Shown: positions 32,288 through 45,195, counted from the stretch's first letter. The stretch: DNA of 64,000 bases from Dryas octopetala (GCA_963921425.1 OY992840.1:2668501-2732500), one strand, 5' to 3'. Notes: a model not told the origin generated them from the sequence alone. Program-made: numbers and translations.

Positions 32288-35200
32288 CTAGAAATCAATT
32301 TTTTCTTGGTTCAGCTCAAAATCAGGTTCAAGGAAAGGTTTCACACGATGACCATTGACCTTAAATATGTTCCCATTCTTCGGATTCTTGATTTCAACTG
32401 TACCATAGGGAAACACTCTAATCACCTCATAAGGTCCGATCCATCTCGAACGCAACTTGCCTGGGAAGAGACGTAATCTTGTATCATATAATAACACCTT
32501 CCCTCCAACAAAGAATTCTCTTGTGCGTAGCTTCTTATCATGGTATCTCTTGGTCCTTTCCTTGTACAACTTAGCATTCTCATTTGCGAAATGTCGTATT
32601 TCCTCCAGCTCACTAAGTTGCAACTTCCTTTTCTCACCAGCGGCATGAATATCAAAATTGAACTTCTTAATCGCCCAATATGCCTTATGCTCAAGCTCAA
32701 CTGGTAAATGACAAGCTTTCCCATAGATCAGTCGAAACGGAGACATTCCAATGGGCGTCTTGTAAGCGGTGCGATAAGGCCATAATGCATCATTAAGCTT
32801 GGTAGACCAATCCTTCCTATTGGCGAGCACCGTTCTTTCCAAAATGAACTTAATCTCACGATTCGATATTTCCACTTGTCCACTTGTCTGCGGATGATAG
32901 GGAGTAGCCACTTTATGCCTTATTCCATATTTCTTCATCACGGCCTCAAACAACTTATTGCAAAAATGCGATCCCCCATCACTAATGATTGCTCTCGGGG
33001 TACCAAATCGTGCAAAGATATTGGTCTTAAGGAAATTCAAGACCACTCGAGCATCATTAGTCCTACAAGCGACAGCTTCCACCCACTTAGACACATAATC
33101 AACTCCAACCAGAATGTACTTGTATCCAAAAGAAGATGGAAATGGCCCCATGAAATCTATACCCCAAACATCAAAGATCTCAACTTCCAACATAAAGTTC
33201 AGCGGCATCTGATCACGAGCAGAAATATTTCCCATCTTCTGACATCTATCGCATGTGAGGTAAAACTGATGACAGTCATGAAAAATAGTAGGCCAAAAGA
33301 AACCTGCTTGAAGAATCTTGTAAGCGGTCTTAGTTCCTCCACCATGGCCTCCACACTCTTTAGAATGACACATCTCAATGACATTCCTCTGCTCCATTTC
33401 CGGTACACATCGTCTTATCAATTGATCTGACCCATATTTGAACAAATAAGGATCATCCCACACATACTGTCTGACATCATGCAAAAACTTCTTCCTTTGG
33501 TAGTGTGTCAGATCATTGGGCAACACTCCACTCGCTAAATAATTCGCTATGTCAGCATACCATGGAGTAGTCAAAATGGCGAAAAGCTGCTCGTCCGGGA
33601 ATGACTCTCGTAACGGAAGTGTGTCCTCTTCAGACTGTTCCTCATTGACGAGTCTACTCAAATGATCTGCTACCACATTCTCACAACCTTTCTTATCCTT
33701 GATCTCAATATCAAATTCCTGTAGCAACAGAGTCCATCTAATCAACCTCGGCTTTGCATCTTTCTTGTTCAGCAAATACTTGAGAGCGGCATGATCCGTG
33801 TAGATGGTGATCTTAGACCCAATCAAATAACTTCTAAATTTCTCCAAGGCAAAGATCACAGCAAGCAACTCCTTCTCTGTAGTAGAATAGTTCAACTGTG
33901 CATCATTCAGAGTCCTGCTTGCATAGTAAATCACATGTGGCAGCTTATCGACTCTCTGACCCAAAACTGCTCCAACAGCATAGTCACTTGCATCACACAT
34001 AAGCTCAAACGGCAAGTTCCAATCAGGTAGCATAATGATCGGAGCAGAAGTGAGTAGCTTTTTCAACTTGTTAAATGCAACCAAGCAATCCTCATTAAAC
34101 TCGAAATTCACCTCTTTTTGCAATAAGGTGCACAAAGGCCTAGAAATCTTAGAAAAGTCCTTAATGAACCTCCTATAGAACCCAGCATGGCCTAGAAAAC
34201 TCCTTACTTCCTTAACACTCGATGGAGGCGGCAATCTCTGTATCACATCAATCTTGGCCTTATCAACTTGTATGCCCTCCTTCGAAATCACATGACCCAA
34301 TACTATCCCTTGTTGGACCATAAAATGACATTTTTCCCAATTAAGCACTAGATTGGCCTCTTGACATCTTTTCAGAACTAAAGACAGATTATCCAGACAT
34401 GTATCAAAAGACGAACCAAAAACAGAAAAATCATCCATAAATACCTCAATGATTCGTTCCACCATGTCAGAGAAAATAGACATCATGCATCTCTGAAATG
34501 TTGCAGGCGCATTGCACAATCCGAATGGCATCCTCCTATAAGCAAATGTACCAAATGGACATGTGAAAGTGGTCTTCTCTTGATCCTCGGGTGCAATAGC
34601 AATCTGATTGTACCCACTGTACCCATCCAAAAAGCAATAGTGACTATGGCCAGCCAACCTTTCCAACATCTGGTCAATGAATGGCAAAGGAAAATGATCC
34701 TTTCTTGTCGCGGTGTTCAGCTTCCGATAGTCAATACAAACACGCCAACCGGTTTGTGTCCTTTGGGGAACCAACTCATTATGCTCATTCTTCACCACAG
34801 TAATACCACTTTTCTTTGGCACTACTTGAACAGGACTAACCCACTTCGTATCACTAATAGGATAAATAATACCAACATCCAACAATTTGATTACCTCATT
34901 ACGCACAACTTCCTTCAGAGTTGGATTCAGTCTTCTTTGGGCATCACGAGTAGGCTTGGATTCCTCCTCAAGTAAAATTCTGTGCATACACACTGTGGGT
35001 GAGATCCCCTTGATATCGGCTATGGTCCATCCCAATGCTAACCGATTTTCCTTCAGAATTCTCAAGAGTCTTTCTTCCTCGCTTGCACTCAAATTAGCTG
35101 CGATAATCACAGGCAAGGTCTCATTCTCTCCCAAAAATGCATATTTCAAATGCTCTGGTAACGGTTTCAGCTCCAACTTAGGTGCTTGCTCAATAGAGGG

Positions 35201-37543
35201 AAGCGTCTTTTGATTAGTAGGCACTAACATTTCAAACTGGTTGAACCACTTATTTCTGAGAGGTCGGGTGCCTTCCAAACGTGTAGGAGTTGTTTCCACG
35301 TTTTCTTCCAACTCACTAGACTCGAGTGCTCCCAAAGCAACCTCCAATGTATCTTTTGCAAGATTAGTTTCGCCCACTTCCTCAACCAATGGGTCCAAAC
35401 TATCAATCCTTAGGCAATCATCCTCCTCCTTTGGATACTTCATTGCACCAAAAACATCAAACTCAACTGTTTCACCAAGTACAGACATTGTCAACTTCCC
35501 ATTACTCACATCAATCTTGGTGTTCGCCGTGGCCATGAACGGTCTTCCCAATATGATCGGTAGCTCATTACCTCTAATTGGGGTATCCTCCATTTCAAGA
35601 ATGATGAAATCAGCGGGCATGATCAAATCTGCTACCCGAACCAGCACATCTTCAACCACACCTTTCGGAATCTTTACTGAACGATCTGCCAATTGAAGAG
35701 TAACACTAGTAGGTTTAAGATCTCCTATGCCCAACTGTGCGAAAACTGAATATGGCATCAAATTAATACTTGCTCCCAAATCTAGCAATGCCTTCTCAAA
35801 CTTATGATCCCCAACCAAACATGGAATCGTAAAACTGCCAGGGTCCTTCAACTTGGGCGGCAACTTTCTTTGCAAAACAGCACTGACTTCTTCACTTAGA
35901 CACACCTGTTCATGTTCTTTAAATTTCCTCTTGTGTGTGCACAATTCCTTCAAAAACTTGGCATACTTAGGAATCTGCTGAATAGCATCAAGCAAAGGAA
36001 TGTTGATTTCCACTTTCTTAAACATCTCCAAAATTTCCTTGGCTTGCTCATCCTTATTCTGCTTCCATTGACGTTGAGGGAAAGGCAACGGAGCTCTTGG
36101 AATAGAGGAAGTAATCTCGGCCTTCTTGCTAACACGCGTAGCAATGTGTTTTTCTTGTTTCGTTCTTTCCTCCTCTTCCTCATCCTTAACCTTAACTTTA
36201 TCCCTCTTGTACTTTTCCACTTGTTCAGGCTCTAATATCTCAACTTCATCCTCATTACCTGGATTATCCTCTTGAGTAATGCCCACTTTGTTGTCAATCA
36301 CTTTCCCACTTCTCAAAGTAGTGATCGCTTCTGCCCTATCCTGAAGTGGTGCACCCTTTACCACTTTGTCCAAGGTTAAAGTCACTTGTTCCAATTGGGC
36401 TTCCAAACTTGAAATAGCTTTAGTTGTGACATTCAACTGCTCCTCAGTTTTGTTCATGAATGACTTGGTATCATTAGACATCGAAGTTGTACTCTGAGCT
36501 AGTGCGGCAATCATGTCCTCCAAATAAGTACTTCGTTGCTTAACAGGGGACTGTACCCTCGGTCTAGCTTGAACTTTGTCAACCTCGAAACATGACTCTC
36601 CATGTGATGGCCTAGCTTCCTGATTTGCCATCAGAACCTGCATCATCTGCTTAAGCTCAGACATCTCAGCTTCCATAGCTGATTTCTTTTCCACTCTTTT
36701 CCGTCTATTCCACTGCTGTGAACTCAATGCCAATGTGTCAAAGAGTGTCCATGCTTCCTCAAAAGTCTTCTTTTTCAGTGCTCCTCCACATGTCATATCC
36801 ACCATATTACGATCTTGATCCAACAGACCCTCATAAAAGTACTCAATCTGCATCCATGGGGCAAAATTATGGTGTGGACACGAAGTCAGAAGCTCTTGGT
36901 ACCTTTCCCAACTCTCATGAAACACTTCGTCCTCTGATTGTGTAAACCCTAAGATCTGCTTCCTCATAATGATAGTCTTGCTAACTGGATAGAACCTCAG
37001 AAGAAACTTAGATGCCAGTTCCTCCCATGTTTTAATTGAAGCGACCTGCAAGGAAAACAACCAATGTTTAGCTTTATCTTTAAGAGAGAATGGAAATAAC
37101 CTTAACTTCCTTTGATCATCGCTCAACCCCCTCAGCTTGCCAATCTCGCATATTGCATGAAATTCCTTGATATGCACGTAGGGATCCTCTCCTTCTGACC
37201 CATGAAATGATGGAAGAAGTTTGATTGTCCCACTTGAAAGTTCAAAATCAGCTTCCACTTGAGAGTAAACAATGCACGTAGGTTGAGCTAGAAGCGTTGG
37301 AGACGAATAATCACTCAAAGGTATTCTCATTTGAGATGCATTCGGCTGCAAGGTCTCCTCGGCCTCCTCTTCTGATTTCTCTTCTTCATATGCTTCTTCA
37401 GATTCACTCCCTTTCGGCGACACAAGAGTCGACCTCATCCTTAATGGTGTCCAATTGAGTCTCGGTCTTCCCTTGTACGCACTCAACACCTTTTGGCCTT
37501 CTACACGTGAAAGAGGAGTGATCTTCGAATTTGATTCTTCCAT
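32288..37543 (-). CDS. A3 gag-pol polyprotein, intact (1,751 aa)
   Basis: One uninterrupted frame for the whole replication machinery of an Athila-like Ty3/gypsy element. The ATG at 37543 is shared with A1 and A2 and lies about 120 bp after the primer site. Residues 1-100: acidic, variable N-terminus. About 130-260: gag core (WLFSLQ, CPHHNF); no CCHC zinc knuckle. About 575-690: aspartic protease, [12 protein letters not shown] with Asp588 in a D-L-G triad and flap ILGRPF. About 880-1060: reverse transcriptase, FMDD at 1035-1038. About 1180-1300: RNase H with Asp1184, Glu1223 and Asp1250. About 1385-1600: integrase with His1393, His1400, Cys1431 and Cys1434, and Asp1463, Asp1522 and Glu1558 (58 and 35 residues between). 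GPY motif 1703-1705 lies in the C-terminal domain; no chromodomain. Gag and pol share one frame with no slippage site or stop between them. It likely acts in cytoplasmic virus-like particles, then the nucleus. Confidence 0.96.
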   Translation of the reverse strand: MEESNSKITPLSRVEGQKVLSAYKGRPRLNWTPLRMRSTLVSPKGSESEEAYEEEKSEEEAEETLQPNASQMRIPLSDYSSPTLLAQPTCIVYSQVEADFELSSGTIKLLPSFHGSEGEDPYVHIKEFHAICEIGKLRGLSDDQRKLRLFPFSLKDKAKHWLFSLQVASIKTWEELASKFLLRFYPVSKTIIMRKQILGFTQSEDEVFHESWERYQELLTSCPHHNFAPWMQIEYFYEGLLDQDRNMVDMTCGGALKKKTFEEAWTLFDTLALSSQQWNRRKRVEKKSAMEAEMSELKQMMQVLMANQEARPSHGESCFEVDKVQARPRVQSPVKQRSTYLEDMIAALAQSTTSMSNDTKSFMNKTEEQLNVTTKAISSLEAQLEQVTLTLDKVVKGAPLQDRAEAITTLRSGKVIDNKVGITQEDNPGNEDEVEILEPEQVEKYKRDKVKVKDEEEEERTKQEKHIATRVSKKAEITSSIPRAPLPFPQRQWKQNKDEQAKEILEMFKKVEINIPLLDAIQQIPKYAKFLKELCTHKRKFKEHEQVCLSEEVSAVLQRKLPPKLKDPGSFTIPCLVGDHKFEKALLDLGASINLMPYSVFAQLGIGDLKPTSVTLQLADRSVKIPKGVVEDVLVRVADLIMPADFIILEMEDTPIRGNELPIILGRPFMATANTKIDVSNGKLTMSVLGETVEFDVFGAMKYPKEEDDCLRIDSLDPLVEEVGETNLAKDTLEVALGALESSELEENVETTPTRLEGTRPLRNKWFNQFEMLVPTNQKTLPSIEQAPKLELKPLPEHLKYAFLGENETLPVIIAANLSASEEERLLRILKENRLALGWTIADIKGISPTVCMHRILLEEESKPTRDAQRRLNPTLKEVVRNEVIKLLDVGIIYPISDTKWVSPVQVVPKKSGITVVKNEHNELVPQRTQTGWRVCIDYRKLNTATRKDHFPLPFIDQMLERLAGHSHYCFLDGYSGYNQIAIAPEDQEKTTFTCPFGTFAYRRMPFGLCNAPATFQRCMMSIFSDMVERIIEVFMDDFSVFGSSFDTCLDNLSLVLKRCQEANLVLNWEKCHFMVQQGIVLGHVISKEGIQVDKAKIDVIQRLPPPSSVKEVRSFLGHAGFYRRFIKDFSKISRPLCTLLQKEVNFEFNEDCLVAFNKLKKLLTSAPIIMLPDWNLPFELMCDASDYAVGAVLGQRVDKLPHVIYYASRTLNDAQLNYSTTEKELLAVIFALEKFRSYLIGSKITIYTDHAALKYLLNKKDAKPRLIRWTLLLQEFDIEIKDKKGCENVVADHLSRLVNEEQSEEDTLPLRESFPDEQLFAILTTPWYADIANYLASGVLPNDLTHYQRKKFLHDVRQYVWDDPYLFKYGSDQLIRRCVPEMEQRNVIEMCHSKECGGHGGGTKTAYKILQAGFFWPTIFHDCHQFYLTCDRCQKMGNISARDQMPLNFMLEVEIFDVWGIDFMGPFPSSFGYKYILVGVDYVSKWVEAVACRTNDARVVLNFLKTNIFARFGTPRAIISDGGSHFCNKLFEAVMKKYGIRHKVATPYHPQTSGQVEISNREIKFILERTVLANRKDWSTKLNDALWPYRTAYKTPIGMSPFRLIYGKACHLPVELEHKAYWAIKKFNFDIHAAGEKRKLQLSELEEIRHFANENAKLYKERTKRYHDKKLRTREFFVGGKVLLYDTRLRLFPGKLRSRWIGPYEVIRVFPYGTVEIKNPKNGNIFKVNGHRVKPFLEPDFELNQEKIDF

Positions 37544-37662
37544 TGTACCTTAGAAACAAGAGAAATCAGCAAGAACCAAAAAAAATTAAAAACAGGAAAT
37601 AAAACCTAACTAAAATGACTTAACTAAAGTTAATTAAACTAGCAATCAACACAAATAACAAT

Positions 37663-37680
37663 TCCCCGGCAACGGCGCCA
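37663..37680 (-). other. Primer-binding site of A3
   Basis: On the minus strand the exact 18-base tRNA-Asp complement, six bases inside the 5' LTR. Confidence 0.94.
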
Positions 37681-37686
37681 AAAACT

Positions 37687-40164
37687 TGTTGTATGTTTTC
37701 CTAGAGCAAATTAAATAACCTTTTCTGAGCTCTAGGTTAACTCGCAAGTGCACGAATCGCTAAGTAGCAAAGCTTACAAATACGAGGTCGATCCCACAGG
37801 GAATTGTACTAGTGTACGATTAAATTCAATTAACTCAGCTCTAACTCACACACGCAAATGGGGGGTTTTGAATGGTTTTTGAGACTAGACAAACTAACAG
37901 ATAAATGACAAAACTTTAAAATAACAACTGAATGAATTTGGATAAAACAATAATAAAGAAACACTAGGGGTCAGAATCCACCACTAGCATACCATTCACT
38001 CTACTATGGATATTAACAATCAATATATAAACATGTCAACAAAGTTCGTCTACTAAAAGGTTTGGCTAGTTACTTTTAGCAATTACTCCCCTTACTGTGC
38101 ATAAACTAAGAGCTTCTTGGGCCTTCCTTAGCCAGTTAACTTGCATGTTCCCTAGTTCTAAGCTAAGGCAGCTGTTACCCATGCAAGAGTCATTACGATC
38201 TGTGAGAGTGACAAACACATAGCGCATAGCTCCAAATTAATGTACTGTATGTCATCTATGATCTCTTTTCTCATGAATATTATCTTAGGATATCCACTTG
38301 TTGCCTATTGAAACTATCATCCTTTCGAGCTTATTTAGTTTCACAACATATATCTAGATGCATGCAACCTAAGGTGATCAGTCAAAGATGCGAAACAAAT
38401 AGATTCAATTTAAACATAGATCCAAGATTTGTCAACATGTAAATAATTAAAATATCAATAATCTATAGTGAGAGTAAACAGCATCGCTAGGGCTTCATCC
38501 TAGCCCTAGCCCAATATTCAGCTACACATAATTAAATTCATAAATAAACAGAACATAATTAAACAATTTAAATAAAAGGAAGGGAGGAAGAAATCAAGCC
38601 ACGAATGATGGAGTGGAGGTGCGGCTGCAAGGTGATGGCGTGATGGGCTGCTGCTCGGCCTTGGGCTCCACGGCAAAGAGGTGGAGGTGCTCGGCAAGAT
38701 GGTGGCAGCAAGAAGGTGGCACGGCTGAAGGTTGGTGGCTGCGGCTTGGCTTCCTTTCCCTCTGTCAACTCAGCGCGAAAATAGAAGACACACAAACAAA
38801 GGTGGCTGGTAGGTTTCGGCCACAAAAGAAAAGAAGAAAAATAAAAAGAGAGAAGGTGGCTGCGGCACAAGAAGAATAAAGAAAAAGATGGTGGCTGCTA
38901 GGGTTTGCTTCAGAAAAATAAAAGAAAGAGAAGGAGGCTAGCTAGGGTTGCTGAAAATTAAAGAGGAGAGAAGAGAACTTCAGAACAGAACCCCTTTTCT
39001 GATTTTTAGAGATATATTTATAGAGGGAAGTGGGGCTGAGGTTTCTCTTTCTCTTCAATGTGGGATAAGTGCATTCCTTGCACACCAAGGCTTATAATTT
39101 TCGGCCAAGCATGGGCCTTGGGCTGTTTTGGGCTCTTTTTGGGCGTAACTCCTTTTTCAGCTCGCAGAACTGCTGCGCTACCTCCACTAAAATGGCCATA
39201 TCTTGAGCTAGAAAACTCGGAATCAAAATCCGTAAAATTCCCTGCGAAGCTAACATCCGTATCTTTCCAACCATATATGGCATGCTACCTGGTTCTCTCT
39301 GGAGAATTACAGAATTGCTGTCGAAATTGGTGCTCTATTTTCCAGGGTTTTGACTTCTTTTTTCAGCTAGGATTCCTTGGGCTTTCTCTTTGCATGGCGT
39401 GATGGACTTGGGCTGCATGGCTTGCGCATGGCTGCTAGTCTTGGGCTGGCGCATTGGGCTTCCTCTTGGGCTGGCGCATGCATGCATGCATGGCCCCTTC
39501 AGATTTCGGCATTACATAGGCCCATGACCCATTTGACTTGTTGACTTTGTCATAGTTGACCCTTGACCATTAACTTTGACTTCCCATCTTGCCCCTCATC
39601 TCCATTTGAATTTGAATTCATTTCTTCCCTCCATTTATTCCCATGGATGTCCACCACCTTCTAGAAGCTTCAGGAACCTTGACTTTGTGGAGTTGACTTT
39701 GACCAACATTTCCTAGTGCAACTAGGATTTCTTGTAAATGAGGGATTCTTTATCCATTTCGACTTCTCGTAATGACCATATTGCCCCTGGGGTCTCCTAG
39801 TGTCATTAGGACTCCTTTCCCTAGTTGGGTTAGGTTTCCTAGTTCAACCAGGATTTCCTGTTTCAATCAGGATTTCTCATTTCTGGCTCCGCAATGATGG
39901 TTATGGACTTGATGTTTCCTAGTGTGACTAGGAATCCTCATTTGACTAGGATTTCGGCCCCTTTCCTGGTTTGACCAGGATTTCTCTCGTTTTCCTAGAT
40001 TGACTAGGAAATGTCTAAAAATGGTCCTTTTGGCTCCTTTTCTCTTCTTTGCTCATTTTATCCTATAAGAACAAAAACAAACTAACAACACACAAAATAT
40101 CGAGTTCTTGCACTCTGAGTTAGGGAGTTAGTATCATAAAATAGTGTAAAATGAGCACTCAACA
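37687..40164 (-). mobile_element. A3 5' LTR
   Basis: 2,478 bp, TG...CA, same length as its partner and offset from it by 9,776 bp. It carries the element's promoter, with the TATA box at 39013-39022. It abuts the right TSD at 40165. Confidence 0.95.
39013..39022 (-). promoter_or_regulatory. TATA box driving A3
   Basis: TATAAATATA in the sense direction, about 1.14 kb from the outer end of the 5' LTR. It is followed by AAACCCTAG-type telo-boxes in the leader. This is the box expected to start the genomic RNA of the intact element. Confidence 0.62.
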
Positions 40165-40169
40165 TGTTT
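40165..40169. repeat. Right target-site duplication of A3
   Basis: TGTTT, identical to 27906-27910. Confidence 0.93.
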
Positions 40170-40340
40170 GCGGTAGAGGTGGTTCTTGAATTTTAGAAGT
40201 GTTATTTACAGGTTTAAAATTTTTTGGGTTAGTCAAATTTCAGGGAAGGTTCTGCCGAATTTTCGGTAGGATTTTCCTTGGATTTGGATCCCACAAGACC
40301 ACTCTGGGTTTCAAGGCAAAATCGGGGGACGGTCCTGTCA
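40170..40340. mobile_element. X part 2: end of the interrupted LTR
   Basis: Resumes the sequence broken at 27910 (after removing one TGTTT) and runs about 170 bp through CGAATTTTCGGTAGGATTTT to GGGGGACGGTCCTGTCA. A terminal CA at 40339-40340 would suit an LTR end, and the GGACGGTCCTGTCA style resembles Tekay/Del-type LTR ends from memory. Antisense B-like LTR sequence follows without a primer site, so the internal part of X is lost. Confidence 0.42.
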
Positions 40341-40832
40341 CAAGAACAATTTCTTATTCCTTTGTTACTTATGATTTAGTGTCTTTGACTACTTCACAAC
40401 TAAACCTAACAAATAAACTAGATGCAATTATCCTAAGGTGGCCAGTCAAAAGACGCAAACAGCTAGCAAACGGATTCAAATAGATAATAGGAATTTGATA
40501 CGTGCAAACATTAAATCAATTCATCAAGAAACGGATAAACGATTTGTTAAAGCATAGCATATTCGAAAATCAACCTACAACCTAACATGCAAGATAGAAT
40601 AATCTACTACATAATTAAAATAGAAAAGCAAAACTGAATTAAATAAATAAATTCCCAATTCATAATAAAAATAAAACTAAAAACGCAAAACAATTTAAAA
40701 CTAGAATTCCAAAAGAAAAGAAAACTCAAAACTGAAGGAAAACATCACAGGGCGGCTGCGGCAAGAAGAGGAGAAGAAGGAGACCTAGCAAGTAGGTGGA
40801 ACTCACGGCTAGGGTGAGCTAGGGCTTGCGGT
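40341..40832 (-). mobile_element. Diverged antisense B-like LTR fragment
   Basis: Matches the middle of the antisense B LTR (TTGTTACTTATGATTTAGTG, AAGGTGGCCAGTCAAA, then the poly-purine leader and GGTGAGCTAGGGCTTGCGG) but with many more substitutions and small indels than the other B copies. It is an old copy, truncated at both ends. Confidence 0.75.
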
Positions 40833-40955
40833 ACTATTGATTGTTTTCTTAGAACGAATTAAATAACTCAATTCTAAGTATACTCGCAAGTGCACGAGGT
40901 CAATCCCACGAGGAATGGTTAAATACACATCAAATCAATTTGATCTATCCACTAA
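40833..40955 (-). mobile_element. Old antisense LTR end fragment
   Basis: Reads ATTGATTGTTTTCTTAGAACG, then TACTCGCAAGTGCACGAGG and TCAATCCCACGAGGAATGG, the reverse of a diverged U5 block. It ends at ACTAA (40951-40955), the left flank of B5. Too short to assign to a family with confidence. Confidence 0.6.
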
Positions 40956-42790
40956 TGATGAGTGTGCATTTTGCATCACTTTATGATACTAATTCCTTAA
41001 CCTAGAGTGTTAGAACTCGATATTTTTTGTTTCTTGTCTTGTTTTTGTGTTTTTAGGTCAAATGAAGCAGAAATGAGAAAAAGGAGCAAATGGACCCATT
41101 TTGGGACATTTCCTGGTCAAACCAGGATAACGAGTGAAATCCTGGTCAAACCAGGAAAAGTGCAGAAATCCTAGCCGAATGAGGATTCCTAGTCACACTA
41201 GGAAACATCAAGTCCAGAACCATCATTGCGGAGCCAGAAATGTGAAATCCTGATTCGAACAGGAAATCCTGGTTGAACTAGGAAACCTAACCCAACTAGG
41301 GAAAGGAGTCCTAATGACACTAGGAGACCCCAGGGGCAATATGGTCATTACGAGAAGTCGAAATGGATTAGGAATCTCTCATTTTCAAGGAATCCTAGTT
41401 ACACCAGGAAATGTTGTTCAAGGTTCCAGAAGCTTCCAGAAGGTGGTGGACATCCATGGAAATGAATGGAGGGAAGAAATGAATTTGAATTCAAATGGAA
41501 ATGAGGGGCAAAATGGGAAGTCAAAAGTGTAGGGCCCATGGGCCCTAGGGATGCCGAACCAAGATGGGCCATGCATGCACATGCATGGGCCCAAACCCTA
41601 GCAGCCCAAAGGCCATACGCAAGGAGGAAGATGGCAGCCCATGCATGCGCATGCATGCCATGCAAACCCTAGCAGCCAAGGGGCCATGCGCAAGCCCAAG
41701 GTGACAAGCCCAAGATGGAAGCCCATGGAGTGAAACCCTAGCCCATCTTGTGCAAGCAACTGAAGCCCAACATGCAAGCCCAAAACCCGAGACTACCAGC
41801 CCATGCGCAAAGAAGGGACCCTAGCTAGGCTAGGCGTGAGCCACTTAAGCCCAAAGGGAGCAGCCCATGCCGCAAGGCCCTGATGCAGCTAACCCTAGCT
41901 GAAGCCGCAAGCAACTAGGAGAAGGAAACCCTAGCAGCCGCAAGTTTTCTCCTCCTTGCCTCTCAAGGAATGCTCCTCTATATAAATCCCTTCCATTCAG
42001 AACCCTAGGATGACTTTTTCACCTCCTACTCCAGCCGAAATTTCTTTAGTCTCTAGTTTATTTTTCTGTTCTAGGTTTTTAATTTCAGAATTTAGTTTTG
42101 TTTTAGGGAGAGCTAGCCGAAGGTAGAGAGAGAGAGAGGAGTGGCGTGGCTGCAAGGAAGGATACCCCTAAGCCGCAAGCCCTAGCTCACCATAGCCGTG
42201 AGCCAAATTGCTTGTGCAAGGTGCCTCCTCCTCCTTGTCTTGCCGCAGCCCCTTCCCCTTGTTTCTTTTGATTTTCGTTCTAGTTTCTATTTTTATTGTT
42301 GGATTATGCTTCTGAATATTTTTAATTAAGTTTCTGAATTTATTTAGCTTGTCTTTTGATTTCAATTAATTTATGTTGCTGATTTTAATTCGTGCATGCA
42401 TTTAATTTTGTTTACTTTACGTTTCTGATTTTAATTGTTAAGCATGAATTGGGATTTCATTATTGTTGGTTGCTGTTTCTTTTATTTGTTTTATTTAATT
42501 TTGTAGGTTAGTTATTCTATCTTGCATGTTAGTCGTAGGTCGATTAATGGATTTGCATGTTCTAACAAATCGTTTATCCGTCTCTTGGTCTGTTAGTTTG
42601 ATGTTTGCATGTATTAAATTTCCACTATCTATTAGAACCCCCGTCACTAGTTGTTTGCATCCTTTGACTGGCCACCTTAAGGTAATTGCATCTAGTTTAT
42701 CTGTTAGGTTTAGCTGTGAAATAGTCAAAGACACTAAACCACAAGTAACAAGGGAATAAGGGATTATTCTTGGTAGTGGGGTTGGGCGAC
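40956..42790 (+). mobile_element. B5 5' LTR, first part
   Basis: Starts TGATGAGTGTGCATTTTGC and follows the B LTR to GGGGTTGGGCGAC. It has TATATAAA at 41979-41986 and the U3 palindromes (about 41112-41330). It is interrupted at 42790 by C1. The B LTR resumes at 48768, but the intervening 270 bp or so of B LTR are missing. Confidence 0.9.
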
Positions 42791-43721
42791 TGATGAGTGT
42801 TCATTTTACGTTATTTTATGATACTAACTCACTAACCTAGAGTGTTAGAACTCGATACTTTTGTGTCTGTTGTCTTGTTTTTGTGTTTTTAGGTTAAATG
42901 AAGCAATGATGGAGAAAGAAGCTAAATGAGGCTATTTTGAGCTAAAAATGGAAGAAATGGGAAAAAGAATCTTGAGGGAATCTGCTAGAAGGATCTGGAA
43001 TCTGAAAGGAATCTTTGGAGAATCTCAGACAGAATCTTTTGAGGAATCTTTTTGGTCAAGGTTGACTTTTGGTCAAAGTCAAAGGTCAAAGGTCAAAGTC
43101 AATGGTCAACCGTGCCACATCATCACATGACATGGACCACACATGCAGCCCATGCACTATGGGCCATGCGCATAACCCTAGCCCAAAGGACCAAGGCCAT
43201 GCGCCTAAACCTAGCAGCCCATTCCAAGCTTCCTTGCGCCAGCCCACTTGCAAGTCACTTAAGCCCATCACGCTTACAAGGTTGCAGCAGCCCACATGTG
43301 TGTTTGTAAACCCTAGCCCAAGTCGACACACAAGGAGTCCTTATCTTGCAAGGAAGTCAAAACCCTGAAATCTGAACATCAAATTTCGACAGCAATTCTG
43401 TACTTCTCCAGAACGAATCAGGTAGCATGCCATATATGGTTGGAAAGATACGGATGTTAGCTTCGCAGGGAATTTTACGGATTTCGATTCCGAGTTTTCT
43501 AGCTCAAGTTATGGTCATTTTAGTGGAGGTAGCGCAGCAGTTCCGCGAGCTGAAAAGGAGTTACGCCCAAAAAAGAGCCCAAATCAGCCCAAGACCCACT
43601 TTTGGCCGAAAATTAGAAGTCTTAAGGAGCAAGAAATTCACTTAAGCCCAGGTTCTTTTACTGAAACCCTAGCCGCACCTTGTCTTCTCCTTGCCTCCCA
43701 AGGATTCCTCTCTTACACCTC

Positions 43722-43731
43722 TATAAATATA
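43722..43731 (+). promoter_or_regulatory. TATA box of C1 5' LTR
   Basis: TATAAATATA in CACCTCTATAAATATATC; the matching box in the second C1 LTR is at 47981-47990. Same spacing to the downstream leader as in family A. Confidence 0.6.
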
Positions 43732-44642
43732 TCATATCCCTTCAGACTTCATAACTTTTGGTTCCCATATTTTTATTTTTTTTAGAATTCAAAGAGAGAG
43801 GGGGAGGCCGAATTTCAGAGGGAGAGAGTGAGAGGGTGGCGCCACTTGAGGGAGAATGAGAGACCATGTGCTGCAGCCCTAGCTCACCTTTGCCGTGAGC
43901 CTCCTTGCTGCTATGTCTCTCCTCTTCTTCTCTCTTGTGCCGCTGCCACCCTCTTGTGATGTTCTTTGTTTTTCTTTTGATTCTCTTCTTTTTCCTTAGT
44001 TAATTAGTTTGTTCTTGTTTTCATTGTGGATTTAATTATTATAATGGAAGTTAGATATTTTATTTTCTTTATTATTATGTTTTGAGTTTTTTATTGCTTT
44101 GCTAAGTTGGATGATGAACCTTTAATTGTGAGTTATGCAATGGTGACACTTGTGATTTAATTTCATGCATGTAGTAAATCCTTGATCTCTATTTAAATTG
44201 ACTCTATTTGTTTTGCATCTTTGACTGATCACCTTAGGTTGCATGCATCTAGATTTATGTTGTGAAACTAAACAAGCTCGAAAGGATGATAGTTTCAGTA
44301 GGCAACAAGTGGGTATCCTAAGATAATATTCATGAGAAAAGGGATCATAGATGACATACAGTACATTAATTTGGAGCCATGCGCTATGTGTTTGTCACTC
44401 TCACAGATCGTAACGACTCTTGCATGGGTAACAGCTGCCTTAGCTTAGAACTAGGGAACATGCAAGTTAACTGGCTAAGGAAGGCCCAAGAAGCTCTTAG
44501 TTTATGCACAGTAAGGGGAGTAATTGCTAAAAGTGACTAGCCAAACCTTTTAGTAGACGAACTTTATTATATGCATTATCTTGAATTGCTTGGTTGTATT
44601 TCCATCAATTGGTGTGGATTCTGAATTCTTAGCATTGCAATT

Positions 44643-44680
44643 GTGTGTGTGTGTGTGTGTGTGTATGTGGTGTGTGTGAG
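44643..44680. repeat. GT microsatellite in C1 LTR
   Basis: A run of GT dinucleotides interrupted by ATGTGG. It lies in the same relative place as the GT-rich stretch of B LTRs (around 9709-9750), just before the CCCCCC-containing block near the LTR end. Confidence 0.85.
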
Positions 44681-44899
44681 TTTAACAATCTACAAACCCC
44701 CCCTGCCGTGTGTGTGTGTTTGGTGATTCTAATTGGTAAGTTGAATTGGTTTGATGTGTATTTACCTATTCCTCGTGGGATCGACCTCGTACTTATACGC
44801 TATGCTTACATGAGCGATTCGTATACTTGCGAGCTACAACTTGGTATTCGTTTCTAAATTCCAAGTAAAACAAGTTGTACAAAAAGGAGCAACAAGTTT

Positions 44900-44917
44900 T
44901 TGGCGCCGTTGCCGGGG
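44900..44917 (+). other. Primer-binding site of C1
   Basis: Exact 18-base tRNA-Asp complement, identical to families A and B. Confidence 0.93.
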
Positions 44918-45195
44918 AATGGTGCTAAATATCATCGAATTGGTTTTACTTATCATTAGAATTATGTTAGGTTATTTATTTTTCTTTGTAGTTTTTTTTT
45001 TTTTAGGTTTTAATAATGCTATTTTCTACTTGAATTCTTATTCTAACCAATTATTGTTTTTGAGAGTTTTTGGAAGGTTCAAAGAGTCCATGAAGGATGG
45101 CGAGCTTTCCAAAGCCGAGAGCAAGAAAGGGAAGAAGAGGACATTTGAGTAGACGATTGGCAACGTCTGGCTGAAGACGTACAAACTTAGCGCTG

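Larger units (their letters stand above)
27911..40164 (-). mobile_element. A3: complete family A retrotransposon
   Basis: A 12,254-bp Athila-like Ty3/gypsy element on the minus strand. Two 2,478-bp LTRs (27911-30388 and 37687-40164) flank the primer site (37663-37680), one open gag-pol frame (32288-37543), a 1.9-kb non-coding 3' region and a polypurine tract (30389-30401). The 5-bp target duplication TGTTT matches on both sides. At least six single-base differences separate the LTRs by eye (for example near 29065/38841, 29387/39163 and 29453/39229), about 0.25 percent, so insertion was recent. No env-like frame is present. Everything needed for autonomous movement appears intact. Confidence 0.95.
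42791..44893 (+). mobile_element. C1 5' LTR (family C)
   Basis: Starts TGATGAGTGTTCATTTTACG, ends AAAAAGGAGCAACA, 2,103 bp, and is followed by the tRNA-Asp primer site. U3 has repeated GGAATCT/GAATCTT motifs instead of the CCTAGT palindromes. The CCATATATGGTTGGAAAG module (about 43427-43600) and the GCATGGGTAACAGCTGCC block (44422-44439) are shared with family A. The TATA box is at 43722-43731. A GT microsatellite lies at about 44643-44680. The left flank GCGAC would be the target copy. Confidence 0.9.

Noticed and set aside
40956..42790. A solo B LTR at 40956 ending at 42790
   Set aside because: It stops mid-LTR at the C1 insertion and its remainder, with primer site and gag, is found at 48768-50748.
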